A stretch of DNA of 36,669 bases from a virus. The translations under genes were made by a program, and so were the position numbers. Position 1 is the stretch's first letter, and every line of letters starts with the position of its first letter. This document shows positions 1 to 8,240 of this stretch, in pieces. The stretch spans positions 1-36,669 of the IMG/VR virus record IMGVR_UViG_3300045973_000845; one strand, 5' to 3'. A model generated the notes under the pieces. That model was not told the origin of the DNA and ran no database searches. It saw only the letters and a list, made by a program, of their open reading frames with translations.

Positions 1-2
1 TC

Positions 3-443
3 GACTTCGGCCAAAAGCACATCTTTGATGTCCGTGGCGGCCTCCCCTTCGCCGACGGCTCTGTGAACGAAGCGCGCTCGAGCCACTTCGTCGAGCACCT
101 CACCGGCGCCGAGCGCGTGGGCTTTTTCAACGAACTCTGGCGCGTCTTGGCCCCCGATGCGGTCGCCCTGATCGTTACGCCGAACTGGTCCCATTCCTGT
201 GCTTACGGCGACCCCACCCATCAGTGGCCTCCGATGTCGCAGTGGTATCCGCTCTACCTCCACCGGGACTGGCGCGCTGCAAATGCTCCGCACACCAGCT
301 TCACCTGCCACTTCGATCACACGATCGCAGGGTCTTGGGACTCGGCCCTCGAAACCCGCAACCCGGAGGCGCGCAGCTTCATGATGAACCACTACACGAA
401 CGGGTGGCGCGACCTGATCGTGACACTCACAAAGCGAGTTTGA
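3..443 (+). CDS. SAM-dependent methyltransferase, C-terminal part (5' end outside window)
   Basis: The frame is open from the first bases of the window, so the gene begins to the left. The visible 146 residues fit a class I (Methyltransf_11-like) enzyme: LPFADGSVNEARSSHFVEHL near the start corresponds to the acidic loop and post-motif helix after strand 4, and a later FFNELWRVLAP...ALIVTPNW segment is the usual helix-strand pair with 'RVLxPgG'-like wording. The glycine-rich SAM-binding motif I would lie upstream and is not visible. The segment GDPTHQWPPMSQWYPLYL is of a kind I associate with phage-borne methyltransferases. The substrate is unknown. It ends 1 bp before the lipoprotein gene, so the two are probably co-transcribed. 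Confidence 0.75.
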   Translation, partial: DFGQKHIFDVRGGLPFADGSVNEARSSHFVEHLTGAERVGFFNELWRVLAPDAVALIVTPNWSHSCAYGDPTHQWPPMSQWYPLYLHRDWRAANAPHTSFTCHFDHTIAGSWDSALETRNPEARSFMMNHYTNGWRDLIVTLTKRV

Positions 444-444
444 T

Positions 445-753
445 ATGAAGCGGATTGCAATTCTTGGGCTCCTCGCCTGCCTTTCGGCGTGCGCCAGCCC
501 CCCTTCCACCGGCGTTTCTGGTTCTGGCGATCTCGTTGGCCTCGTCCCTGGGCGCAACGGCGCCAAGATTGAGCTCTTCTCGGGTGTCGGCCCCTGCACG
601 CAGCCAGCCATGTATGCCCACTTTACTGGAGCGGGAATGTCGGTCGGGGGCTGCTGGATTCCGATCAACGCCGAGCACATCCAGGTTGCCTTCTTCGACG
701 GGACGGCGCTACAGATTCCTGCGGCCTCGATTCGCAGCGTGCCTTCGCTTTAA
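445..753 (+). CDS. Small predicted lipoprotein
   Basis: This 102-residue protein starts MKRIAILGLLACLSACAS, a classic type II signal peptide: two basic residues, a hydrophobic core and the lipobox LSAC, predicting lipidation at Cys16. The mature part is a small, probably beta-rich domain with two further cysteines (in GPCTQP and GGCW) that could form a disulfide in the periplasm. It lacks the proline-rich or coiled-coil character of a typical outer-membrane spanin, so a lysis role is not supported. A superinfection-exclusion or envelope role is possible but is inference only. It follows the methyltransferase gene by 1 bp. Confidence 0.7.
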   Translation: MKRIAILGLLACLSACASPPSTGVSGSGDLVGLVPGRNGAKIELFSGVGPCTQPAMYAHFTGAGMSVGGCWIPINAEHIQVAFFDGTALQIPAASIRSVPSL

Positions 754-792
754 TCCCACGAGTAATCCGTGAATAACGCCCACGAGAATCCC
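752..792 (+). promoter_or_regulatory. Intergenic element D: tandem CCCACGAG boxes with TAATCC/AATAAC core
   Basis: The element starts inside the lipoprotein stop codon. CCCACGAGTAATCC (755-768) is followed by CCCACGAGAATCCC (779-792), giving a direct repeat with a 24 bp period and GTGAATAAC between the copies. The first copy matches CCCGCGAGTAATCC at 36257-36270 at 13 of 14 positions. It belongs to the family of intergenic elements described in the findings. Its function (operator, promoter part or processing site) is not shown by the sequence. Confidence 0.45.
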
Positions 793-999
793 CAGCGCCC
801 GCTTGCGGCGCGAACGCCCCTCGCGGCAGGCGGCGAGGGAGTGCTACGAACGGCCTCGGGGCCACATGTCAAGGGCGGACGCGAGGGCGTACTCGCCCCG
901 CGGACGAATGAAATGTCCCTTGATATGGGGAAGGGCCGTGAAGTAGGCTCAACCACGCGCACTGCCGCATGGGTTCGCGCTTAACCACCAGGAACCTTT
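754..999. other. Intergenic stretch before the late genes; no convincing gene
   Basis: About 245 bp with no convincing gene. It begins with element D. It is very GC-rich and has a strong hairpin near 881-901 in which GGGCG and CGCCC flank a TACT loop. I see no clear sigma70 promoter: a TTGATA at about 919 has no matching -10 box. A 71-codon GTG-start frame (769-984) lacks a good ribosome site and any recognisable domain. The region is a natural place for late-gene control signals. Confidence 0.4.
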
Positions 1000-1314
1000 A
1001 TGTCTGAGCGAATCCAGCCTGTCAAGCGCATCTCTGACACCATCATTGTCACCTTTGACTTCTCCGATCAGATGATTCCTGGTGAGACAATCGGCAATAC
1101 CGGTGTTTTTTCCGAGCTATGGTCTGGAGTCGATGCCACTCCCTCCGCCATGATCTCTGGAACTGCAACTATTGACGGGCAAACAATCACCCAGAAGATT
1201 ATTGGCGGTGCTTATGGTGCCATCTACACCCTTATAGCTCTCATTGACACCTCCCGCGGTCAAGCCCTTTCCAGCCGCACTAAAATAGTAATCCTCCCCT
1301 ACAACTGGGACTGA
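1000..1314 (+). CDS. Small beta-rich phage structural protein (unknown function)
   Basis: This 104-residue protein starts at ATG after a good AGGAA ribosome site seven bases upstream. It consists almost entirely of alternating beta strands and turns: TIIVTFDFSD, a GETIGNTG turn, DATPSAMISGTATIDG and GGAYGAIYTLIALIDTS. This pattern (DxSPSAMxSG...QxIxGGxxGxxYxL) is typical of small Ig-like or beta-sandwich proteins encoded near phage head genes. It has no similarity to a small terminase that I can see, although it sits directly before TerL. A head fibre or decoration role is inference. The terminase start lies 2 bp after its stop. Confidence 0.65.
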   Translation: MSERIQPVKRISDTIIVTFDFSDQMIPGETIGNTGVFSELWSGVDATPSAMISGTATIDGQTITQKIIGGAYGAIYTLIALIDTSRGQALSSRTKIVILPYNWD

Positions 1315-1316
1315 TC

Positions 1317-2774
1317 GTGTCTGTTAAGCTTACAGCTGCCCTCGTTGAAGCATTTGCGGGAGCCTTCCTCTCCCCGATGTACGACGAGCCTGTCCGTACC
1401 CCCGATCTTCACCGGGAGTGCTGGGACCTGTATTGCTCCGACTCTCCTCAGTGTGCTGTTGCCGCTCCTCGTGGTCACGCCAAGTCTACTGCCCTCACCC
1501 ACGACTTCATTCTCGCCACCGCCCTCTTCCGCGACCAGCAGTACATTATGCTTGTCGGTTCTACGGAAGACATGGCTATTGGCCACCTTGGTGACATCGC
1601 CAAGGAGCTCCGCGATAACGAAGACCTCCGTGCTGAATTCGGTATCGCCTCCCTTCCTACCGACGCAAAGACTGACGTCATCGTTACTTGCTCTGACGGC
1701 TACCAATTCCGCATCATTGCCAAGGGCGCCGGTCAGAAGATGCGCGGCGCTAAGTGGCTCGGCAAGCGTCCCGGCCTTGTCGTTTGTGATGACCTCGAGG
1801 ACGACGAGCAAGTAATCTCCCGCGACCAGCGCGAAAAGTTCCGCCGCTGGTTCTACCGCGCCATGAAGCCTGTCATCCGTAAGGGCGGTAAGATCCGCAT
1901 GCACGGAACCATCCTTCATGAAGATGCCCTTCTTGCTCGCCTAATGGGCGACAAGACTTGGCGCACCCTCCGTTACAAAGCCCACGCCGGCTTCGACGAT
2001 TTCTCTAACATCCTCTGGCCCGAACAATTCCCCGAAGAACGCCTCCGCGAAATCCGCGCAGGCTTCATTGAAGCTCAGGATGCCCCCGGCTACTCCCAAG
2101 AGTACCTCAATGACCCACTTGATAATTCAGACGCTTACCTTCGCAAGGAGGATTTTATCGGCATGTCTGATGCTGACTTTGATCGCCCTAAGCTTGTGGC
2201 TGTTGGTGTGGACTTTGCTATTTCTAAGGCTGATAAGGCTAATCGTACTTCATTTACTGTCGGCGGAAAAGACACCGACAACCTCCTCCATTACCTCGAT
2301 CAGTATGTTGGACGCTGGGACGCCCTCGAAATTATAGAACGGTTTTTCGAGGTCCAAGCTACCCACAACCCCGACTGCTTCTTTGTGGAAGATGGCCAGA
2401 TTTGGAAGGCCATTCGCCCGATGCTCGATCGTGAAATGCTCAATCGCGACTCCTTTATCAATTGCTTTGCACGCACCCCTATCACCGACAAGGCTTCGCG
2501 TGGCCGTTCCTTCCAGCGCCGTATGCGTGCCCGAGCCTGTCGCTTCAACAAAGAAGCCTCTTGGTATCCAGGCTACGAAGACGAACTCCTTCGCTTCACC
2601 GGCCATTCTGAAGCTACCCTCGACGACCAGTTCGACTCCTCCGCTCTTCTATCTCTCGGGTTTGATGACCTCGCCAATGTTGAAGAAGATGACTTCATCG
2701 ACGACGAAGAGTTCGAAGCCCGCTCCAACAACCCCAGAAAGTATTCTGGTCGCTCCAAGGTAACAGGATACTGA
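1317..2774 (+). CDS. terL: Terminase large subunit (DNA packaging ATPase-nuclease)
   Basis: A 485-residue GTG-start protein that drives DNA into the prohead and cuts the concatemer. The ATPase half has a Walker A-like AAPRGHAKST (49-58), a Walker B LVVCDDLED (154-162) and a likely coupling motif MHGT (195-198). The C-terminal RNase H-like nuclease half shows its acidic residues in VGVDFAIS (D299), FFVEDGQ (E358/D359) and the late LDDQFDSSALLS (D437/D440). The length and order are normal for a phage TerL. No partner small-subunit gene is recognisable immediately upstream. The portal gene follows by 1 bp. Confidence 0.95.
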   Translation: MSVKLTAALVEAFAGAFLSPMYDEPVRTPDLHRECWDLYCSDSPQCAVAAPRGHAKSTALTHDFILATALFRDQQYIMLVGSTEDMAIGHLGDIAKELRDNEDLRAEFGIASLPTDAKTDVIVTCSDGYQFRIIAKGAGQKMRGAKWLGKRPGLVVCDDLEDDEQVISRDQREKFRRWFYRAMKPVIRKGGKIRMHGTILHEDALLARLMGDKTWRTLRYKAHAGFDDFSNILWPEQFPEERLREIRAGFIEAQDAPGYSQEYLNDPLDNSDAYLRKEDFIGMSDADFDRPKLVAVGVDFAISKADKANRTSFTVGGKDTDNLLHYLDQYVGRWDALEIIERFFEVQATHNPDCFFVEDGQIWKAIRPMLDREMLNRDSFINCFARTPITDKASRGRSFQRRMRARACRFNKEASWYPGYEDELLRFTGHSEATLDDQFDSSALLSLGFDDLANVEEDDFIDDEEFEARSNNPRKYSGRSKVTGY

Positions 2775-2775
2775 C

Positions 2776-4929
2776 ATGCGCGAACTTCATACTAAGATCA
2801 AGCTTGACAAGTCGGTGATGAATTCGCCGAATCTCTGTGACCGTTTCGAGGATGTAGATCTCACCACCATCTCCGAATGCGCCCACACCGGCTTCGAGCT
2901 CGACCGCCAATCCCGCACAAAGTGGGAGCGTCGCATGTCTGCGGCAATGGACCTTGCCCTCCAGATGACCAAGGGCAAAGACTTCCCTTGGCCTGACTGC
3001 TCCAATGTCGCTTTCCCTCTTGTCACCATTGCCACGATGCAGTTTCATGCTCGTGCTTATCCCGCACTTGTTTCCGGCGGCGAAATTGTTTCTTACAAAG
3101 TCAATGGTCTCGATGATAATGGCGCCGAAAAAGAGCGCGCCATTCGTGTCTCCCAGCACATGAGCTGGCAGGTCCTTGAAGAAGACGAAGATTGGGAAGA
3201 GCAGCACGATCGCCTCCTGATCAACCTTCCTATCGTCGGCTGCGCCTTCAAAAAGACCTACCGCGATACCGTCGAAGACCACAATGACAGCGAACTTGTG
3301 ATGGCCAAGGACTTCGTCCTCGACTACTACGCCAAAAGTGTTGAGGGCTGCTCCCGCAAGACTCACATCATTCCTATGTCCCGCAATGAACTCTGGTCGA
3401 AGATGGCGGCCGGTGCTTACTGCGACTGTCGTAATGACCCCTGGTTCAACCAAAATGCCACTCCTTTTACCCACGCCACCGACCCTGAAGTCGATCGCCG
3501 CTCTGGTGTCTCTGTCCCCCAATCTGATGAATCAACCCCCTTCACCATCCTCGAACAGCACTGCTGGATGGACCTCGACGGTGACGGCTATGCTGAACCT
3601 TACATCGTCTGCCTGGAGTACACCTCTCGCGAAGTCCTCCGAATCGTTGCCCGCTGGGACCAAGAATCCGACATCCAACGCGACCGCAAGGGCAACATCC
3701 TCTGCATTAAATCTACCGAGTACTTCACCAAGTACACGATGATCCCCTCTCCTGATGGAGGCATCTATGATCTCGGACTCGGCATTCTCCTCGGTCCGCT
3801 TAATGAGTCAGTTAATTCGCTTATCAACCAGCTCATCGACTCCGGTACCATGTCGATTGCTGCCGGTGGCTTCATCGGTAAGGGCGCTAAGCTTCGTGCT
3901 GGCAATGAACGCTTTGCCCCATTCGAGTGGAAAAAAATCGAGTCGTCCGGCGATGATCTTCGGAAGAACCTCTTCCCTCTACCGGTCCGCGAGCCGTCCG
4001 CTGTCCTATTCAATTTGCTTAACCTCCTCATCAACTACACCGACCGAATCACCGGCTCCACAGACATAATGGTGGGTGAGAATCCTGGCCAAAACACCCC
4101 TGCTGAGACCTCTCGCAACATGCTGGAGATGGGAGGCAAGGTCTATTCTGCCATCTTGAAGCGCCTTTGGCGTTCGATGCGCGGCGAGTTCCGCAAGCTC
4201 TACACCCTTAACGCCATCTTCCTCCCGACCACTTCCCCTTTCGGCCCAGACGGTACCCGCATTCTCCGCGAGGACTACCTCGGAGATCCTCGCCGCATCC
4301 AGCCTGCCGCCGACCCGAACACCCACACGGCTTCTGCCCGTATGCAGCAAGCCATCACTATCAAACAAGCCGCCGCAGCCACTCCTGGCTATGATCCTGA
4401 GGCCGTCGAGCGCAACTTTCTCCGCTCACTCCAAATTGAAAACATCAACGGCCTCTACCCAGGCCTCGCCAAGTTCCCGCCCGGGAAAGGGGAAAAGATC
4501 ACCCTTAAGGAAATGGATCTTCAACTCAAGACAATGGAACTCAAGCAAGTCCAGCAGCAATTCATTCTCGACCTTATGGAAGAACAGCGCAAAAACTCGG
4601 CGCAGATTACAATGCTCGAGGCTCAAGCTGTCAAGTTCCGCGCCGATGCAGGTGCGGCAGTTGGCAACCAGCAGATCGCTATGTTCGACTCAATGATCGG
4701 TGCACTCAAGGCCCACGACGAAAGTCTGCGCCATCGCATCGAGCTAGTCATGAACGGAAAGGCAAATGCAAAATCCAGTCCCGACGGAGGAGGAGTTCCA
4801 GCTGTGGCTCCACCATCCGGTAACGAAGTGCCATCAAGCCCTCTTGACGCAATGGGTGGAAGCCCTCAAGACGTCATGGGCGGCGGGGAACTTCAGCCAC
4901 GAGAACCCAACCTCGGCGGTAACGCTTAA
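2776..4929 (+). CDS. Portal protein, P22-type size
   Basis: The 717 residues are close to the roughly 725 of P22 gp1. The portal is the dodecameric ring at the packaging vertex. The N-terminal part contains RTKWERRMSAAMDLALQM and DFPWPDCSNVAFPLVTIA, a pattern common to podovirus portals. The middle has the wing/stem region, including GLGILLGPLNESVNSLINQLIDSGTMS. A long helical segment (about 560-650, rich in K, Q, E, M and L) precedes a low-complexity tail full of G, P and S. That tail (from about residue 664) is overprinted by the next gene in another frame. Placement directly after TerL supports the call. Confidence 0.92.
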   Translation: MRELHTKIKLDKSVMNSPNLCDRFEDVDLTTISECAHTGFELDRQSRTKWERRMSAAMDLALQMTKGKDFPWPDCSNVAFPLVTIATMQFHARAYPALVSGGEIVSYKVNGLDDNGAEKERAIRVSQHMSWQVLEEDEDWEEQHDRLLINLPIVGCAFKKTYRDTVEDHNDSELVMAKDFVLDYYAKSVEGCSRKTHIIPMSRNELWSKMAAGAYCDCRNDPWFNQNATPFTHATDPEVDRRSGVSVPQSDESTPFTILEQHCWMDLDGDGYAEPYIVCLEYTSREVLRIVARWDQESDIQRDRKGNILCIKSTEYFTKYTMIPSPDGGIYDLGLGILLGPLNESVNSLINQLIDSGTMSIAAGGFIGKGAKLRAGNERFAPFEWKKIESSGDDLRKNLFPLPVREPSAVLFNLLNLLINYTDRITGSTDIMVGENPGQNTPAETSRNMLEMGGKVYSAILKRLWRSMRGEFRKLYTLNAIFLPTTSPFGPDGTRILREDYLGDPRRIQPAADPNTHTASARMQQAITIKQAAAATPGYDPEAVERNFLRSLQIENINGLYPGLAKFPPGKGEKITLKEMDLQLKTMELKQVQQQFILDLMEEQRKNSAQITMLEAQAVKFRADAGAAVGNQQIAMFDSMIGALKAHDESLRHRIELVMNGKANAKSSPDGGGVPAVAPPSGNEVPSSPLDAMGGSPQDVMGGGELQPREPNLGGNA

Positions 4930-5011
4930 CGCAGCAGCAATCGGCGAGATCACGGGCTACCAATCAGTCCTCGATCTCTCTTACGAGCAATTCAAATCTG
5001 AGCTATCATGA
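4766..5011 (+). CDS. Small conserved-type phage protein overlapping the portal 3' end
   Basis: This 81-residue protein (MQNPVPTEEEFQLWLHHPVT...AAIGEITGYQSVLDLSYEQF) reads in a different frame from the portal. It shares 164 bp with it before running on alone to 5011. I regard it as real because the wording (EEFQLWLxHPVT, ALKxSWAAGNF, YQSVLDLxYEQ) is coherent and familiar from small genes found after phage portals. It also ends in an ATGA overlap with the next gene. In the shared stretch the portal frame is low-complexity Gly/Pro/Ser, so this gene is likely the more constrained reading. It may be a small head-assembly or head-completion factor, but the function is unknown. Confidence 0.75.
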   Translation: MQNPVPTEEEFQLWLHHPVTKCHQALLTQWVEALKTSWAAGNFSHENPTSAVTLNAAAIGEITGYQSVLDLSYEQFKSELS

Positions 5012-5331
5012 ACAACGTTTCCGGACTCAAGCCCCTCGGTCGCGCAGTACTCCTGAAGCACTACGAACCCGAGCGCAAAGTAGGGATGATTGTCATCCCT
5101 GAATCGCACAAGGACCGTCAGCTCATGCTCGAGCAGCGCGCGATTGTCGTGGAACTCGGCCCGCATTGCTGGGTTGACGAACCGACTCCTCGCGCTCAGC
5201 CAGGAGATCGTGTCCTTGTCGCCAAGTTCGAAGGGTGCTTGGCCAAGGGCCCCGCCGACGGGCAGACCTACTGGTTCGTCAACGATCGAGACATTTTCGC
5301 AGCCATCACCAAGGAGAATGACAATGCCTGA
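5008..5331 (+). CDS. GroES-like co-chaperonin (Cpn10 fold)
   Basis: A 107-residue protein with the layout of a 10-kDa chaperonin: LKPLGRAVLLKHYEPE at the N-terminus, then VGMIVIPES (the usual mobile-loop/'GGIxLPxxxxxk' position), an AIVVELGP strand, QPGDRVLVAKFEG (the 'vGDrVlfgkyaG' strand) and a final VNDRDIFAAI (the 'xxExDIlAvi' end). Such proteins cap GroEL. Its place between the portal and scaffold/coat genes suggests a role in folding the coat protein with host GroEL, as T4 gp31 does (inference). Its stop overlaps the scaffold start by 8 bp. Confidence 0.85.
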   Translation: MNNVSGLKPLGRAVLLKHYEPERKVGMIVIPESHKDRQLMLEQRAIVVELGPHCWVDEPTPRAQPGDRVLVAKFEGCLAKGPADGQTYWFVNDRDIFAAITKENDNA

Positions 5332-6163
5332 CACCGAAGCCCCCGATACCCAAGCCCGTTCGCTCGGCTGGGTCCCTCAAGAAGAGTTCCGCGGAGACCC
5401 CGAGAAATGGGTCGATGCCGAAACTTTTGTCGAACGCGGCAAGCAGATCATGCCGATCCTGCGCGCAAACAACAAGCGCCTCCAGGATCAGCTCGCATCT
5501 CAGGCCGCGGAGCTCCAGTCAGTCAAGTCGCTTCTCACCGCCTCTGCGGAAGCCATTGACGAATTGAAGCGCTTCCATTCCGAAGATGCCAAGGCCAAAA
5601 TGGCTGCGGTCAAGCAACAAGTTCTCGAGCAACTTCGTTCCGCCAAAGAAGCCGGCAACGTCGACGACGAGGTACGCCTCACCGATCAACTGACCGATAT
5701 CAAGGCAGCCCAAAAGGCCGAACCCCCTCCAGCCAAGAAAGTCGAACCGCCCGCCGATCAGCCCGATCCTGCCTTCATCGCATGGCAGCAGCAACCGGAA
5801 AACTCTTGGTTCGGCCGGGACATGCGCAAGACCTCCCTCGCCCTCGGCATTGCCCAGGAACTCCGCAACGATCCTGCCAACGCCAACCTCGTCGGACAAG
5901 CCTTCTTCAAGCGGGTTGCCGACGAGGCCGAAGAAACCCTCAACCCTTCTGGCCGCAAGTCCAGCAAGGTTGAGGGTTCTCGCGGCGGTGCCGGTGGTCC
6001 CGGCGGAAGTGACCGAGCCAAGGGTTACGGAGACCTTCCACCTGACGCCAAGGCTGCTTGTGAAGATATGGCCCGCCGACTTGTCGGTGATGGCCGCGCT
6101 TTCAAGGTCAAGGCCGATTGGCAGAAGCATTACGCACAAGTTTATTTCTCTGGAGAAGAATGA
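5324..6163 (+). CDS. Capsid scaffolding protein
   Basis: I chose the ATG at 5324 because AAGGAG lies seven bases upstream; the frame is open further left but is only the shadow of the GroES-like gene. The 279-residue protein opens with GWVPQEEFRGDPEKWVDAETFVERG, a phrase common in phage scaffolds. A long coiled coil follows (about 45-130), then a proline/lysine linker, a glycine-rich segment near 225-235 and a basic helical tail of the sort that binds coat. It lies two genes before the cement and coat genes, in the expected position. The stop overlaps the next ATG. Confidence 0.85.
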   Translation: MPDTEAPDTQARSLGWVPQEEFRGDPEKWVDAETFVERGKQIMPILRANNKRLQDQLASQAAELQSVKSLLTASAEAIDELKRFHSEDAKAKMAAVKQQVLEQLRSAKEAGNVDDEVRLTDQLTDIKAAQKAEPPPAKKVEPPADQPDPAFIAWQQQPENSWFGRDMRKTSLALGIAQELRNDPANANLVGQAFFKRVADEAEETLNPSGRKSSKVEGSRGGAGGPGGSDRAKGYGDLPPDAKAACEDMARRLVGDGRAFKVKADWQKHYAQVYFSGEE

Positions 6164-6678
6164 TGGCCGAAGCTACCGCAACCCCGAGCAAGTCCCTCAA
6201 CCCGGCGAATGCAAAAGAAGTCACCCCTCAAGCTGCTCCCGCCCGCATCCCTATGTCGGTTCCGGTGCAGCGGCTACAAGTTCCTGAGATCCCTGGGTAT
6301 CACACCCACTGGATGCGCGGGACTCCCGAGCGCATGCAGCAGGCTCTCCAAGCCGGCTACGTGCCAGTCAAGAGCGAAGAAGTCGCGGTCAACTACCGTG
6401 GACTTGCCGACAATCCCGAGATTGGTGGCAACACCAGCCTTGGCTCTTCAGTCAGTATTTCCGCCGGCCGGGCTGACGCCAACGGCCAGCCGATTCGCCT
6501 CATCCTCATGAAGCTCCCCAAGGCTTTGTGGGACGAGGACCAGGCAGCAATTGCCGCTCAGCAGGACAAGACGGCGGAAGCCCTCCGATCCGGCAGCGGC
6601 GCGATCCCCCAGGGTGCCGACATCAGCAACCGCTATCAAGGCATCCAGAACCGTAACATCTTCACTCGGAGAACCTAA
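6163..6678 (+). CDS. Minor head-associated phage protein (unknown function)
   Basis: The 171-residue reading starts at the ATG overlapping the scaffold stop (ATGA), with GGAGAAG upstream. After a low-complexity N-terminus come RIPMSVPVQRLQVPEIPGYHTHWMRG, a segment I recognise from phage head operons, and TPERMQQALQAGYVPVK. A Gly/Ser patch (GGNTSLGSSVSISAG), a LRLILMKLPK-like strand followed by a charged helix, and a glycine-rich tail complete it. There is no enzymatic motif. Its position between scaffold and cement suggests a minor virion or assembly protein (inference). Confidence 0.7.
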   Translation: MAEATATPSKSLNPANAKEVTPQAAPARIPMSVPVQRLQVPEIPGYHTHWMRGTPERMQQALQAGYVPVKSEEVAVNYRGLADNPEIGGNTSLGSSVSISAGRADANGQPIRLILMKLPKALWDEDQAAIAAQQDKTAEALRSGSGAIPQGADISNRYQGIQNRNIFTRRT

Positions 6679-6681
6679 ATC

Positions 6682-7284
6682 ATGGCAAACTCTTCTGCGA
6701 TCGCCGGACTCGTTCCGGTCGGTTATCTCGATGGCGGCGCCTGGACCGGCAAAGCCAACATGTACTGCATCCCGTCGTCCGACGGCAACGCCTTCGCCAT
6801 CGGTGACCCCGTCACCCTGGCAGGCTCTGCCGATGCGAACGGCGTACCGACCATCACCCTCGCCACCGCGGGTGCCGGCAATCTCGTTCTGGGCGCGGTG
6901 ATCGGTATGGGCGGCACCGCCTATGGTGCGGCTTCCGGCGATCCGACGAGCCTCAACACCATCGTCATCCCGGCCACCAAGACCAAGGCCTACTACGTCC
7001 TCATTGCCGATAACCCGGACATCATCTACGAGATCCAGGAAGGCACCGACGGCGCTGCCCTGGCCGCCACTTCCATCGGCCTGAACTTCGACCTGAAGTC
7101 CGGGACCAACAACGGTTTTGTGTCCGGCTGGGTCCTCGACAATGACACCGGCGCAACTGGCGTCACCCTCCAGCTGAAGTCGCTCCGTCTGTCTCAGCGC
7201 CGCGACAATGCCTTCGGCACGTCGGCCAAGTGGTTGGTGAAGATCAACCACCACCAGTTCCGTCCCGGCGTCGCTGGCGTCTAA
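6682..7284 (+). CDS. Capsid cement/decoration protein
   Basis: A 200-residue protein rich in beta strands, Gly, Ala and Thr: SSDGNAFAIGDPVTLAGSADANG, NLVLGAVIGMGGTAYG and KTKAYYVLIADNPDIIYEIQEG. The last phrase is typical of cement proteins encoded just before the coat gene in BPP-1-like phages (Bbp16 family). It would sit on the outer capsid surface and stiffen the shell. It lies 30 bp upstream of the coat gene and shares its strongly G/C-ending codon use, as expected for an abundant protein. The call is by context and style, not by a catalytic motif. Confidence 0.75.
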   Translation: MANSSAIAGLVPVGYLDGGAWTGKANMYCIPSSDGNAFAIGDPVTLAGSADANGVPTITLATAGAGNLVLGAVIGMGGTAYGAASGDPTSLNTIVIPATKTKAYYVLIADNPDIIYEIQEGTDGAALAATSIGLNFDLKSGTNNGFVSGWVLDNDTGATGVTLQLKSLRLSQRRDNAFGTSAKWLVKINHHQFRPGVAGV

Positions 7285-7314
7285 GCCCAACCACCACCTC
7301 TCAGGAGAACTTTC

Positions 7315-8229
7315 ATGGCAATCACCAATACCGGCTCCCACCCGAAACTGCTCTGGCCCGGAATCCACGCGATCTGGGGCCAGGTCTACAACGAGCACGC
7401 AAAGGAGTATCCGGAACTCTTCGACCAGCTCGACTCCGACAAGGCGTTCGAGGAAGATGTTCAGGTCACCGGCTACGGTCTGATGTCGATCAAGAACGAA
7501 GGCAACTCCGGTTCCTACGACCGTGAGACCCAGGGTATGATCTCCCGCTACCAGCACATCGCCTGGTCGCTGGGTTACATCGTGACCTTCGAGGAAATGC
7601 GCGACAATCTCTACTCCCAAGTGGGCGAGCGTCGCGCCAAGGCCAACGCGTTCTCGGTCAATCAAACGATTGAGAACATCGCGGCCTTCCTCTACAATAA
7701 CGCCTTCGCGACGACCTACTTCACCACCGGCGATGGCGTTGCTCTGATCAGCTCGGCCCACGTCAACCCGAACGGAAGCACCTACTCCAACTCGCTGACG
7801 CCCGGCGCCGACCTCGAAGAGTCTTCGCTCGAAGACATCTGCATCCAGATGATGGGTGCGACGAACTCCCGCGGCCTCCCGATCAGCGTCATGCCGAAGT
7901 CGCTGCACGTCCCCCGCCAGGAGTTCTTCAACGCGCACCGCATCCTGGAGTCGAACCTCCAGTCCGGTACGGCCAACAACGACATCAACGTCTTGAAGGC
8001 CACCAACGCGTTCCCCTCGGGCGTGAAGCTGAACCACTACTTCACGGCTCCGTCGGCCTGGTTTGTGCGCACCAACTGCATGAACGGCATGACCATGTAC
8101 TGGCGTGATCGCCCGATGTTCGACCAGGACAACGACTTCGACACGAAGAACGCCAAGGCCATGTCCTACATGCGTCTGTCCGTCGGCTGCTCGGACCCGC
8201 TGAGCATCTTCGGCAGCAACGGCCCGTAA
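7315..8229 (+). CDS. Major capsid protein (HK97-type fold, P22/BPP-1-like)
   Basis: The 304-residue product follows a strong AGGAGA ribosome site. The sequence has the usual order for coat proteins of short-tailed phages: LLWPGIHAIWGQVYNEHAKEY near the N-terminus, a hydrophilic E-loop-like region with GYGLMSIKNEGNSGSYD, a long spine helix around MRDNLYSQVGERRAKANAFSVN, the repeated Asn/Ala-rich ATNSRGLPI region, and a late WFVRTN...YWRDRPMF segment near the C-terminus. Codons end almost always in G or C, unlike the terminase and portal, which fits very high expression. A hairpin right after the stop may limit read-through. Confidence 0.9.
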   Translation: MAITNTGSHPKLLWPGIHAIWGQVYNEHAKEYPELFDQLDSDKAFEEDVQVTGYGLMSIKNEGNSGSYDRETQGMISRYQHIAWSLGYIVTFEEMRDNLYSQVGERRAKANAFSVNQTIENIAAFLYNNAFATTYFTTGDGVALISSAHVNPNGSTYSNSLTPGADLEESSLEDICIQMMGATNSRGLPISVMPKSLHVPRQEFFNAHRILESNLQSGTANNDINVLKATNAFPSGVKLNHYFTAPSAWFVRTNCMNGMTMYWRDRPMFDQDNDFDTKNAKAMSYMRLSVGCSDPLSIFGSNGP

Positions 8230-8240
8230 GCGGCCAATCT

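Noticed and set aside
769-984. 71-codon GTG-start frame in the gap before the late genes
   Set aside because: No good ribosome site, GC-rich low-information protein, and it covers the hairpin and repeat structures of element D.
6448-8037. 529-codon open frame on the - strand under the cement and coat genes
   Set aside because: It is the antisense shadow of genes with G/C-ending codons; its protein has a skewed Val/Gly/Arg/Asp make-up and no ribosome site or domain.
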